Positions 17,915-26,972 of a stretch of 26,972 bases of DNA are shown here, piece by piece. Position numbers and translations under genes: made by a program. Origin of the DNA: Chara braunii (taxonomy: Eukaryota; Streptophyta; Charophyceae; Charales; Characeae). The stretch is from assembly GCA_003427395.1 (NCBI GenBank), contig BFEA01000182.1, positions 1,343,729 to 1,370,700 of the forward strand, given 5' to 3'. Position 1 is the first letter of the stretch. Each line of letters starts with the position of its first letter. The notes beneath the pieces were generated by a model. The model had not been told where the DNA came from and made no database searches. It worked only from the letters and a program-made list of their open reading frames with translations.

Positions 17915-18625
17915 TTGGGGCCCAACTGAAGCTACTGGGCCCACCCCACGCCTGGCCAGGACAGCCATCAGCGACATACTTTCCATAAAGAAAAGTGTGA
18001 GCCACTGAGAGAGAGAAGTCTGGCCTGGGCAGGCAATGTGGACACGCTGCTGCGTTGCTGCGCTAGTGTCTGCATGGGCGCTGCGGGTCGGGCGCACACA
18101 CGGACGCTGAGGTGAGAGGGGCACTGCGAGGCAGCGGGCGCACACCAGCCATAGCCGGGCTGCAGGGGCCCAATGCAGGTGATGGCGATGGTTGTCTTTG
18201 GGTAGGAGGCGCATGAAGAGGGGATCCAAGGGGTGATGAGGGGAGGAGAGAGAACGTACCTGGTATATGCTGGTGGTCGGCATTGGTGTTGAGGTCACGT
18301 ACATTGGTCTTCGACTTCAGAGTGATCCAGTTGCAAGAACGTAGATAGGCTAGATAGGCTGAGTAGGATAGGCTGGGCGCTGGGCTCTCGACAGTAAGTG
18401 TGACATTGGATACAGTGTCGGTGTGACCAGAGAGTGGCGACATTGACACCTGAGTTCATTGTATTGCTCTTATTTGGACAGTATCTTGGTGCATTGCACT
18501 CTCTGCTTGGTTCATGACTATCTGAGCTTCTTCGTGATTTTGCAACTTGGTTTTCTCTCTATCGCTCTCGCTCATATTCCTTGCACCCCATACCTCCCCC
18601 GCCCGCCTCCCACTACCCACCAAAC

Positions 18626-19783
18626 TTTTTTTTTTTTTTTTTTTTTTTGAAACGTGCTCCGTCTATTGGTGGGGAGCAGTACCTGCTGGAAAATGGGTCC
18701 AGCGTCCCAGAACATTGTATCCATTGAGGAACATCTGAAAGTAAGCTATGATCTTTGGCTCTCAGCATTGACTACCCCAGTGGACCTGGGGGGTTAACCT
18801 GCACAGCTTTTCTTTTTTGGAAATTTCTGCCTCTTCAATCTCCGAGGAGATGCCCAATCCATCATTCATTGCACTAGCAACTTTCTTCCTATCTCGATAG
18901 TCTGAGAGTACCTTCCATCTGCCAGCATTGATTGCCCTGGAAGCCAGGGGATTGACTGCGCAGATGGTAAAGGAAAAGAGGATGATATCGAGAATGACAC
19001 TGAGAATATGTACCTAGTGTCCCACCCCGGGGGGCACCAGGGGAAAACACCTTGATCAGTTTGGAATGATAGCCAGGGAAAGGGGGTGAGGCGGGAATGG
19101 GTCCGGGAACTCAGACGGGGGTCTCATTGGGAAGGAATTAATCCAGTCATTTAAAGCCAAATTGTAATCTCTAGAGGGACCCTGTTCTGTTAAAGCAACT
19201 CGGTCCCCCCTCCACTCCACCCGTGCTATCCATCCCCCCCGCTGCCCTCCTAGCCAATCTGTGCAGAAGGACGAAATTGCCTTCTTAATATCCCGGTCGG
19301 TCTGAAAGATGTCTAGCTGGGCCTTGAGCTTGCGCCGCCTTTGTGTTAGCTCCAGCTCGATGAGCTCTTTAAACTGTCCTGTCAGTTCAGGGCCATCTAC
19401 CCTGACCCCTTCCAGAGCCAGGGAACAGCGCTGCCACCACAACACCCATAGGGTCGCCCGTCTTCCTAATCTGAACCAATTGTTCTCAAATGTGGATGCT
19501 TGTGCTACTGCAGGGCAGTGACCTACCAGTATGGCCTGCCAGGACCATGGCCAAGGCGTCTCAGATCCCATTTTTCGCCAGATGCGATCCCACCAAGTTA
19601 GCAATGCGACAGGGCATTGCATGAAATTGGGTTCGATAGTCTCGTTTCGCTTTTGCGAGGGATAGGCTGCGGCGCATCTCTGGCACCATGGAAGCGCTGC
19701 CCCTTTTTGTTCCAAACGAGTGTGGTCTATCAGCCAGGCATTTGTTGGCAGGCAGCGGTGGGCGATCTGCCACTGCAAGGAAC
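18626..19783 (-). mobile_element. LINE copy B, 5'-truncated, minus strand
   Basis: The poly(A) appears as 23 T at 18626-18648. Going right: the 3'UTR end (GACGGAGC, CCAATAG, CTGCTGGAAAATGGGTCCAGC on the plus strand), two copies of the conserved hairpin (18775-18791 and 18935-18949), a CCTGGTGCCCCCCGGGG motif shared with copy A near 19029-19046, then coding to 19778. Similarity to copy A stops near 19783. A short continuation to about 19930 may be degraded LINE. No target duplication found. Confidence 0.8.
19056..19778 (-). CDS. LINE ORF2 C-terminus with zf-RVT domain (partial), copy B
   Basis: 240 codons ending at TGA. It aligns throughout with the copy A protein: LQW.I.HRCLPTN.WL, LPWCQRC, ETIE..FMQ.P, WWDRIWRKM, TPWPWSWQAIL.GH, and the closing PPSEFPDPFPPHPLSLA. 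In the zinc-binding domain Cys32, Cys35 and Cys54 are present, but the His ligand is Pro50. Thus copy B lacks the His that copy A keeps and keeps the Cys that copy A lost. Upstream of residue 1 the frame meets a stop, and the RT and endonuclease are missing. Roughly half of residues match copy A by eye, so the two insertions are old or come from different subfamilies. Confidence 0.85.
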   Translation of the reverse strand: MQWQIAHRCLPTNAWLIDHTRLEQKGAALPWCQRCAAAYPSQKRNETIEPNFMQCPVALLTWWDRIWRKMGSETPWPWSWQAILVGHCPAVAQASTFENNWFRLGRRATLWVLWWQRCSLALEGVRVDGPELTGQFKELIELELTQRRRKLKAQLDIFQTDRDIKKAISSFCTDWLGGQRGGWIARVEWRGDRVALTEQGPSRDYNLALNDWINSFPMRPPSEFPDPFPPHPLSLAIIPN

Positions 19784-20023
19784 TAAAGAAAAAGAGAGAG
19801 GATTCTGATTAATGGTTCCCAAACTCTGGGATTGCCGATTGGTGGTTTGGACTTCATCTGTTTCTATTTTTGGACGAAGGGATCTTGAATAGTTATATAA
19901 TTCTTGCATAGGAAAGGGCATATTACTCACATGAGGGCTTTTCCGACTTCTCTGTGGACGTCGTTGTGGTCAGGTGCATCCAGGCCGGGTTGGAAAAGCG
20001 GTCATATACATCCAGAAATGTCC

Positions 20024-20132
20024 TTCCGTCTTCTCCTGAACACAACACGCCTTCGTTATGACTGCATTGGACTGGAAAGATCACGTGTATGCATTCATAA
20101 TGAGTGTACACTGTGCTCGGGGGACTACGGTA
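20024..20132. mobile_element. Palindromic MITE copy 5, 109 bp
   Basis: TTCCGTCTTCTCCTGAACAC at the left, GTGCTCGGGGGACTACGGTA at the right. Centre GGACTGGAAAGATCACG aligns with copy 4. The left terminal TA has become TT. Confidence 0.7.
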
Positions 20133-20538
20133 GTGTGAGTATGCCCCGAGGTATCTGCGTGTAGTCCATTGTAGTCGCAGTGTGTGATGTCGAAGTGATG
20201 ATGTGTCAGCAGGCGCTCAGGAAGCTGTGTACGTTATAAGCAGCCGCAGCAGGAGGCGGCGGCGGAGGAGGAGGAGGAAAACTCCACCTCCCAATGAGGA
20301 TCTGTCATGATCTAAGTCAGCGTTATTATTCATTGGAGAAGGTCAATGTCGTTCGCAAAGGACCAGACGGAGCAGCAGATGGCAAAGTGTTGAAGTTCCT
20401 TTTCTTTTTTTTTTTTTCTACGTGCTCACTTTTCCCTTTGAAACATTCTCCAGAAAAATGATTGAAAAAAATGATGAGAATGTTCAATTGCTAATGGAAA
20501 CGCAGTTTTTCAAGGGAAAAAAGAAGAATGGAAAGAAC
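20133..20538. other. Non-coding spacer
   Basis: Contains a GGCGGC/GGAGGA run near 20253-20277 and a T-run near 20407-20418. No gene seen. Confidence 0.5.
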
Positions 20539-20555
20539 AGGAATCCTCGCCGCTT
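20539..20555. repeat. Left target-site duplication of LINE copy C (17 bp)
   Basis: AGGAATCCTCGCCGCTT, identical to 20765-20781. Confidence 0.9.
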
Positions 20556-20764
20556 CAGGGAGCCTCCTTTCTCCCAAAACCCGTCTCACAAACTTACCAC
20601 CTGGTCAGTTGATCCCCTGGTGGCCAGGGCAATCAATGCTGGCAGGCCTGCACTTGACACAGTATGTTCTTGATGGCATAATGGGACGCTGTACCTGATT
20701 TCCAGCAGGTGCAGCTTCCCAACAATAGACTGAAGCATCCAGCAAAAAAAAAAAAAAAAAGGAA
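20556..20764 (+). mobile_element. LINE copy C: severely 5'-truncated 3' end with poly(A)
   Basis: About 190 bp of 3'UTR plus a 17-nt A-run (20744-20760), flanked by perfect 17-bp duplications. Contains CCCTGG-TGG-CCAGGG (20615-20629), CAATCAATGCTGGCAG and GGGACGCTGTACC...TTTCCAGCAGGTG, shared with copies A and B. The structure is that expected of target-primed reverse transcription with early termination. No coding part. Confidence 0.85.
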
Positions 20765-20781
20765 AGGAATCCTCGCCGCTT
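20765..20781. repeat. Right target-site duplication of LINE copy C (17 bp)
   Basis: AGGAATCCTCGCCGCTT, identical to 20539-20555. Confidence 0.9.
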
Positions 20782-21108
20782 TGTTTGATCAAATGATTGG
20801 CGTTGTCGAATGATGACCGTTGGTGTCAGCGCGGCTTTGCCGGATCGGATCGGCATGGGGATTGGCATTGGTATCGAGACGGACACCACACAAAAAAAAT
20901 CATTGCAATGTGTGCCTTCCATTTTGGAATAGTGAAGAAGGACGTTACAAGTCCACCTCTCTACCGGTCGTATAATGGCTCCAATCTAGTTAAAGCTGTT
21001 AAACAAGGAAATAAATAAATTTTTAAATATATTTTTATATAATAAAAATAAAAATAAGTATAAAATGATAAAGAAAGTAAATAACACCATACGGAGTAAT
21101 AATAATAA
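20782..21108. other. Spacer, becoming very AT-rich
   Basis: GGATCGGATCGGCAT-like repeats near 20839-20870, then an AT-rich stretch from about 20990. No gene seen. Confidence 0.5.
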
Positions 21109-21134
21109 CTAGCTAAGCGCCCGCGGTGCGGGCG
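21109..21134 (-). mobile_element. Putative Helitron 3' terminus: hairpin plus CTAG
   Basis: On the minus strand: CGCCCGC-ACC-GCGGGCG hairpin (21134-21118), five bases, then CTAG followed by T. Helitron 3' ends carry a GC-rich hairpin shortly before CTRR and insert between A and T. The spacer is shorter than the usual roughly 10-12 nt, which lowers confidence. If correct, the element extends rightward, into or through the satellite, with its 5' end outside the window. Confidence 0.4.
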
Positions 21135-24100
21135 GTGTGGGACATGCCCGCAAAAATAAGAAATGTTGTAGGCAACCTGACATGGACCACTCACATAGAG
21201 TAGAGTAGAGTAGAGTAGGGTGTCATAGAGTAGAGTAGAGTAGAGTAGGGTGTTATAGAGTAGAGTAGAGTAGACTAGAGTGTCATAGAGTGTCATAGAA
21301 TGTCATAGTGTCGTAGAGTGCGTAGAGGAGAGTGGAGTGTCGTAGAGTAGAGTAGAGTAGAGTTGAGTAAAGTAGAGTGGAGTAGAGTGGAGTAGAATGT
21401 TGTCAAGTAGATTATAGTAGAGTGCCATAGAGTGTTGTGGAGTAGATTATAGTAGAGTGTTGAAGAGGAGAGTAAAGTGTCGTGTCGTGTCGTAGAGTAG
21501 AGTAGAGTGGAGTAGATTGTTGTACAGTAGAGTGTCATAGAATGTTGTACCGTGTCATAGAGTGTCATAGAGTGTCATAGAGTGTGATAGAATGTCATAG
21601 TGTCGTAGAGTGTCGTAGAGGAGAGTGGACTGTCATAGAGTGTCATAGAGTACAGTGGAGTAGATTGTTGTACAGTGTCATAGTGTCATAGAGTGTCATA
21701 GGATGTCGTAGAGTGTCGTAGAGGAGAGTGTAGTGTCGTAGAGTAGAGTAGAGTAGAGTTGAGTAAAGTAGAGTGGAGTAGAGTGGAGTAGGGGAGTAGA
21801 ATGTCGTGGAGTAGATTATAGTAGAGTGTCATAGAGTGTTGTCAAGTAGATTACAGTAGAGTGTCGAAGAGGAGAGTAAAGTGTCGTGTCGTGTCGTGTC
21901 GTAGAGTAGAGTAGCGTAGATTGTTGTACAGTGTCGAAGAGTAGAGTGCCGTGTCGTGTCGTGTCGTGTCGTAGAGTAGAGTAGATTGTTGTACAGTAGA
22001 GTATCGTAGAGTACATTGTTGTACAGTAGAGTATCGTAGAGTACATTGTTGTACAGTATAGTAGAAAAGAGTAGAGTAGAATGTCGTAGAGTGTTTTGAA
22101 GTAGAGTGTTGTACAGTAGAGTGTTGTAGAGTTGTAGAGTGTCGTAGAATAAAGTAGAGTCGAGTAGAGTGTCATAGAGTGTCGTAGAGCAGAGCAGAGT
22201 AGGGTAGGGCAGAATAGAGTAGAGTACAATGTCATAGAGTAGTGTCATAAAGTACAGTAGAGTGTTGTAGAGTATAGTAGAGTGTCGTAGAGGAGAGGAG
22301 AGTGTCGTAGAGTAGAGTAGAATAGAGTAGAGTAGAGTAGAGTGTCATAGAGTGTTGTAAAGTAGAGCAGAGTAGAGTAGGGTAGGGTACAGTAGAGTAG
22401 AGTAGAGTACAGTGTCATAGAGTGTCGTCGAGTAGATTACAGTAGAGTATCATAGAGTACATTGTCTTAGAGTACAGTAGAGTAGATTAAAGTAGAGTGT
22501 CGTAGAGTAGTGTAGAGTGTAGTAGAGTAGTGTCGTAGAGTAGAGTGTCTTAGAGTAGAGTGTCGTAGAGTAGGTTATAGTCGAGTCTCGTAGAGTACAG
22601 CAGAATAGAGTGTCATATTGTAGGGTGGAGTAGAGTGGAGTGTCGTAGAGCAGCCTAGAGTGTCGTAGAGTGTCATAGAGTAGAGTGGCATAGAGTAGAG
22701 TGTCGTAGAGTAGAGCAGAATGTTGTAGAGTGTCATATAGTAGAGTAAAGTAGAGTAGAGTAGAGTAGAATAAAGCGTCTTAGAGTGTCATAGAGTGTCG
22801 TAGAGTGTCATAGAGTGGAGTTTTGTAGAGTGCCGGAAAGTGTTGTAGAGTGTCGTAGAGTACAGTAGAGTGTCGTAGAGTGTCATAGAGTAGAGTAGAG
22901 TGTCGTCAAGTAGATTACAGTAGAGTGCCGTAGAGTAGAGTACAATGTAATAGAGTAGAGTAGTTTAGAATGTCGTAAAGTAGTGTGTCGTGAAGTAGAG
23001 TAGTGTCGTAGCGTAGAATGTTCCAGAGTATAGTAGAGTGTTATAGAGTAGATGGAGTGTCGTAGAGTGGAGTTTTGTAGAGTGCCGCAAAGTGTTGTAG
23101 AATGTCGTAGAGTACAATAGAGTGTCGTAGAGTGTCATAAAGTAGAGTGTCGTCAAGAAGATTACAGTGGAGTGTCGTAGAGGAGAGTAGAGTGTTGTAG
23201 AGTAGAGTAAAGGATCGTAGAGTAGATTATTGTAGAGTAGAGTAGAGTAGAGTAGAGTGTAATACAATAGAGTAGTTTAGAGTGTCGTAAAGTGTCGTAG
23301 AGTGTCGTAGAGTGTCGTAGAGTAGAAAAAAGTAGAGTAAAGTGTCATAGAGTGTTGTAGAGTAGAGTAAAATATTGTAGAGTGTCGTAGAGTGTCGTAG
23401 AGTAGAGCAGAGTGTTGTAGAGTAGAGTAGAGTGTCGTAGAGTAGAGTAGAGTGTCGTAGAGTAGAGTAGAGTGGAGTAGCGTAGAGTAGAGCTAAGAGT
23501 CATAGGGTAGAGTACAGTAGAGTAGAGTTTTGTACAGTAGAGTGTGGTAGAGTGTGGTAGGGTGTCGTAGAGTAGAGTGTCATCGAGTAGAGTAGAGTAG
23601 AGTGTTGTATAGTGTCTTAGAGCAGAGTGAAGTTTAGTAGAGTAGAGTAGAGTAGAGTAGAGTGAAGTAGAGTGTCTTCGAGTACAGTCGAGTAGAGTGT
23701 CGTACAGTAGAGTGTTGTAGAGTTTGTTATAGTAGAGTAGAGTGTAGTATAGTATAGTAGAGTAAAGTGGGTAGAGTAGAGTAAAGTACAGTGGAGTACT
23801 GTAGAGTGTCGTAGATTATAGTAGAGTGTTGTATAGGAGAGTATAGGAGAGTATAGGAGAGTAGAGTGTCGTAGAGTATCGTAAAGCAGAGTATAGTAGA
23901 GTAGAGTAGAGCGGAGTGTCGTAGAGTAGAGTATGGTAGAGTGTCGTAGAGTAGATTGTCGTAGAGTATTGTAGAGTAGAGAAGAGTGTCATAGAGTGTA
24001 CTAGAGGAGAGTAGAGTGTGGTAGAGTAGAGTAGAGTAGAGTGTCGAAGAGGAGAGTAGAGTGTAGTAGAGTAGAGTATCGTAAAGTATAGTGTTGTATA

Positions 24101-25857
24101 GTGTTGTAGAGTGTCGTAGAGTAGAGTGTCATAGAGTGTCGTAGAGTAGAGTAGAGTAGAGTAAAGTGTTGTAGAGTAGAGTAGAGTGTGGTAGAGTAGA
24201 GTGTTGTAGAGTAGAGTAGAGTAGAGTGTCGTAGAGTAGGGTACAATTGAGTGTCGTGGAGTACAGTAGAGTCGAGTGTCCTATTGTAGGGTGGAGTAGA
24301 GTGGAGTGTTGTAGAGTAGAGGGTCGTAGAGTACAAGTGTCGTAGAGTAGAGTAGTGTTGTAGAGTATAGTAGAGTGGCGTGGAGTGTTGTAAAGTAGAG
24401 TAAAGAAAAATAGAATAGAGTGTCGTAGAGTGTCGTAGAGTAGAGAAAAGTAGAATAGAGTGTCGTATTGTAGAGTAGAGTGTTGTAGAGTAGAGTAGAG
24501 TAGAGTAGAGTAGAGTAGAGTAGAGTAGAGTAGAGTTTTATAGAGTGCCGCAGAGTGTTGTAGAGTGTTATAGAATGTTGTAGAGTGTCATAGAGTGTCA
24601 TTGAGTAAAGTACAGTGTCATCGAGTAGATTACAATAGAGTGTCGTAGAGGAGAGTAGAGTGTCGTACAATAGAGTAAATTTTTGTAGAGTAGATTATCG
24701 TAGAGTAGAATAGAGTGTCATGGAGTAGAGTAGAGTGTCATAGAGTAGAGGAGAGTGTCGTAGAGTAGAGTAGAGAAGAGTAAAATAAAGTGTTATAGAG
24801 TGTCGTAGAGTAAAGTAGAATATCGTAGAATAGAGTAGAGTACAATACAATGTCGTAGAGTGGAATAGAGTGTCGTAGAGTAGAGTCGTAGAGTACAGCA
24901 AAGTGTCATAGAGTAGAGTAGAGTGTCGTAGAGTATCGTAGAGTGGAGTGGAGTGGAGTAGAGTGTCAAAGAGTGTCATAGAGTATAGTAGAGTAGAGTA
25001 GAGAGCCGTAGAGTACAATAGAGTAGAGTTTTGTACAGTAGACTAGAGTAGAATGCCGTAGAGTGTCGTAGAGTGTCGTCGAGTAGAGTAGAGTAGAGTG
25101 TTATATAGTGTGTTAGAGTATAGTTTAGTAGAGTAGAGTAAAGTAGAGTGGGTAGAGTAGAGTAAAGTAGAGGGAAGTAGAGTGTCGCGGAGTACAGTAG
25201 AGTAGAGTGACGTCGAGTACAATAGAGTAGAGTGTTGTAGAATAGTGTTGTAGAGTAGAGTGTTGTAGAGCAGAGTGTTGTAGAGTGGTGTAGAGTTTCT
25301 TATAGTAGAGTAGAGTGTAGTAGAGTACAATAGAGTAGAGTGGATAGAGTAGTGTCCTAGAGTGTCGTCGAGTAGAGTGTCGTAGAGTAGAGTGTCGTAG
25401 AGTAGAGTGTTGTAGAGTAGAGTGTCGTAGAGTAGACTAGTGTCGTGGAGTAGAGTATTGTATAGTAGAGTAGAGTTTTGTAGAGTGTCGTAGAGTGTTT
25501 TAGAGTGTCATAGAGTACAAAAGAGTGTCGTAGAGTAGAGTGCCGTACAGTGTCGTAGAGTAGAGTGTTGTCGAGTGTAGTGGAGTAGAGTAGAGTAGTC
25601 GAAGAGTATCGTATAGTGTCGTATAGTAGAGTAGTGTAGCGTAGAGTAGATAGTGTCGTAGAGTAGAGTAGAGTAGAGTAGAGTAAAGTTGAGTAAAGTG
25701 TCGTAGAGTGTCGTACAGTAGAGTGTCGTACAATAGTGTCATAGAGTAGAGTGTTATAGTGTGGTAGAGTGAAGTAGAGTGTCGTTGAGTGTCGTAGAGT
25801 GTCGTAAAGTGTTGTAGAGTAGAGTAGAGTGTCGTAGAGTGTTGTAGAGTGTCTTAG

Positions 25858-26830
25858 AGTAGAGTGTAGTAGAGTAGAGTAGAGCAGAGTAGAGTGGGTG
25901 GAGTACTAGAGTGTTGTAGAGTGAAGTGTCGTAGAGTGGAGTAGAGAAGAGTAGAGTGCTGTAGAGTAGAGTAGAGAAGAGTAGAGTGCCGTAGAGTAGA
26001 GTAGCGTAGAGTGTCATAGAGTAGAGTAAAGTAGAGAAGAGTTGAGTGTCATAGAGTGTCGTAGAGTGTCGTAGAGTGTTGTAAAGTAGTGTTGTAGAGT
26101 GTCTTAGAGTAGAGTGTAGTGGAGTGTAGTAGAGTACAGTAGTGTGAAGTGGGTAGAGTAGAGTGGAGTATCGTAGAGTAGAGTGTCGTAGAGTGATGTA
26201 GAGTAGAGTCTCGTAGAGTGTCGTAGAGTAGAGTGGGTGTGTGTGTGTGTGCGTGTGTGTATCACGTGTAGAGTAGAGTGTTGTAGAGTAGAGTGTCGTA
26301 GAGTGTTGTAGAGTACAATGTTGTAGAGTAGTGTTGTAGAGTGTCTTAGAGTAGTGTAGTAGAGTAGGGTAGAGCAGAGTGGAGTAGAGTAGAGTAGAGT
26401 GGGTGGAGTAGAGTAGAGTAGAGTGTTGTAGAGTGAAGTGTCGTAGAGAAGAGTAGAGTGCTGTAGAGTAGAGAAGAGTAGAGTGTCGTAGAGTAGAGTA
26501 GCGTAGAGTGTCATAGAGTAAAGTAGAGAAGAGTTGAGTGTCATAGAGTGTCGTAGAGTGTTGTAAAGTAGTGTTGTAGAGTGTCTTAGAGTAGAGTGTA
26601 GTGGAGTGTAGTAGAGTAGAGTAAAGTAGAGAAGAGTTGAGTGTCATAGAGTAGAGTAAATTAGAGAAGAGTTGAGTGTCATAGAGTGTCGTAGAGTGTC
26701 GTAGAGTAGAGTAGAGTGTTGTAAAGTAGTGTTGTAGAGTGTCTTAGAGTAGAGTGTAGTGGAGTGTAGTAGAGTACAGTAGTGTAAAGTGGGTAGAGTA
26801 GAGTAGAGTAGAGTGGAGTAGAGTAGAGTG
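25858..26830. repeat. Higher-order repeats within the satellite
   Basis: A block with GGGTGGAGTA, GTGAAGTGTCGTAGAG, GAGTGCTGTAGAG and GAGTAGCGTAGAG at about 25860-26055 recurs at about 26345-26545 (period near 489). A second block, GTTGTAAAGTAGTGTTGTAG followed by GTCTTAGAGTAGAGTGTAG, occurs at about 26078, 26560 and 26717. Confidence 0.85.
26233..26267. repeat. Short (GT)n tract ending ATCACGTG inside the satellite
   Basis: GT dinucleotides with one GC interruption, then TATCACGTGTAGAG. The same GTGTATCACGTG junction recurs at about 26900. Confidence 0.9.
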
Positions 26831-26879
26831 ACGTCTCGTAGAGTGTCGTAGAGTGTCGTAGAGTGTCGTAGAGTAGAGT

Positions 26880-26921
26880 GCGTGTGTGTGTGTGTGTGTG
26901 TGTATCACGTGTGTGTGTGTG

Positions 26922-26972
<51 letters not shown>
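26880..26972. repeat. (GT)n microsatellite running off the window
   Basis: GT dinucleotides to the last base, interrupted by ATCACGTG and CCTG. Its right end is not in the window. Confidence 0.98.

Larger units (their letters stand above)
17135..18625. other. Non-coding stretch with GC-rich stem-loops
   Basis: No coding region supported. It contains the hairpins at 17699-17728 and 17844-17914. Around 18340-18375 there are repeated TAGGCTAGATAGGCTGAG-like words. Confidence 0.5.
21196..26880. repeat. Pentamer satellite, TAGAG and TGTCG words
   Basis: About 5.7 kb made almost wholly of 5-bp words: TAGAG and its variants (TAAAG, TACAG, TAGAA, TGGAG) alternating irregularly with TGTCG, TGTCA and TGTTG. 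The 5-bp phase holds over long stretches with occasional slips. On the minus strand this gives long open frames with a repeating Ser-Thr-Leu-Leu-Tyr / Tyr-Asp-Thr-Leu pattern, produced by the period and the absence of stop triplets, not by selection for a protein. No gene, tRNA or other element seen inside. Confidence 0.97.

Noticed and set aside
21196-26880. Long minus-strand open frames encoding Ser-Thr-Leu-Leu-Tyr repeats
   Set aside because: They follow from a 5-bp period lacking stop triplets on that strand; several overlapping frames are open at once and composition is that of the repeat.
21196-26880. Telomere or CRISPR array
   Set aside because: The unit is not a TTTAGGG-type telomere repeat, and there are no conserved repeats separated by unique spacers.

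Overview
This is a repeat-dominated eukaryotic nuclear window. Its chromodomain Ty3/gypsy element, plant-style LINE with a zf-RVT domain, organelle rps2 insertion, Helitron-like terminus and dense CT/GA microsatellites suggest a streptophyte, possibly a charophyte alga such as Chara. That organism assignment is an inference from element types, not a search result. I see no intact conserved host gene, no rRNA gene and no functional tRNA gene.

Layout. 1-1.1 kb: a GC-rich 72-bp minisatellite and diverged relatives whose units fold into a 47-nt hairpin with compensatory changes. 1.3-4.2 kb: a decayed transposase-like gene related to the DUF7869 group, broken by three in-frame stops and one frame change. 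4.37-4.99 kb: an unrecognised 207-codon ORF. 5.6-6.9 kb: the 3' end of a chromodomain Ty3/gypsy pol, with no gag, protease or RT and with one Trp codon changed to TGA. 8.29-10.36 kb: the 3' part of a LINE (copy A) whose 3'UTR is split by a tRNA-derived SINE with perfect 14-bp target-site duplications.

10.4-18.6 kb: non-coding sequence rich in (TC)n, (GA)n and trinucleotide repeats, holding four of the five copies of a roughly 110-bp palindromic TA-flanked MITE. It also holds degenerate 16-bp repeats with tRNA-like modules, a roughly 153-bp tandem repeat with GCGATG/CATCGC fold-backs, and an AT-rich rps2-like fragment set between two roughly 85-bp direct repeats. 18.6-19.8 kb: LINE copy B on the minus strand. 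20.0-20.8 kb: the fifth MITE and a short LINE 3' end (copy C) with a 17-bp target-site duplication. 21.1 kb: a hairpin plus CTAG resembling a Helitron 3' end on the minus strand. From 21.2 kb to the window end: about 5.7 kb of pentamer satellite built from TAGAG and TGTCG-type words, with higher-order repeats near the right edge, ending in (GT)n.

No operon or pathway links these elements. The window is best read as nested and decaying mobile DNA. The observations I rate highest are the covarying hairpins of the 72-bp repeat, the LINE 3'UTR hairpin that covaries between copies, the MITE family, the organelle insertion between direct repeats, and the pentamer satellite starting beside a Helitron-like end.
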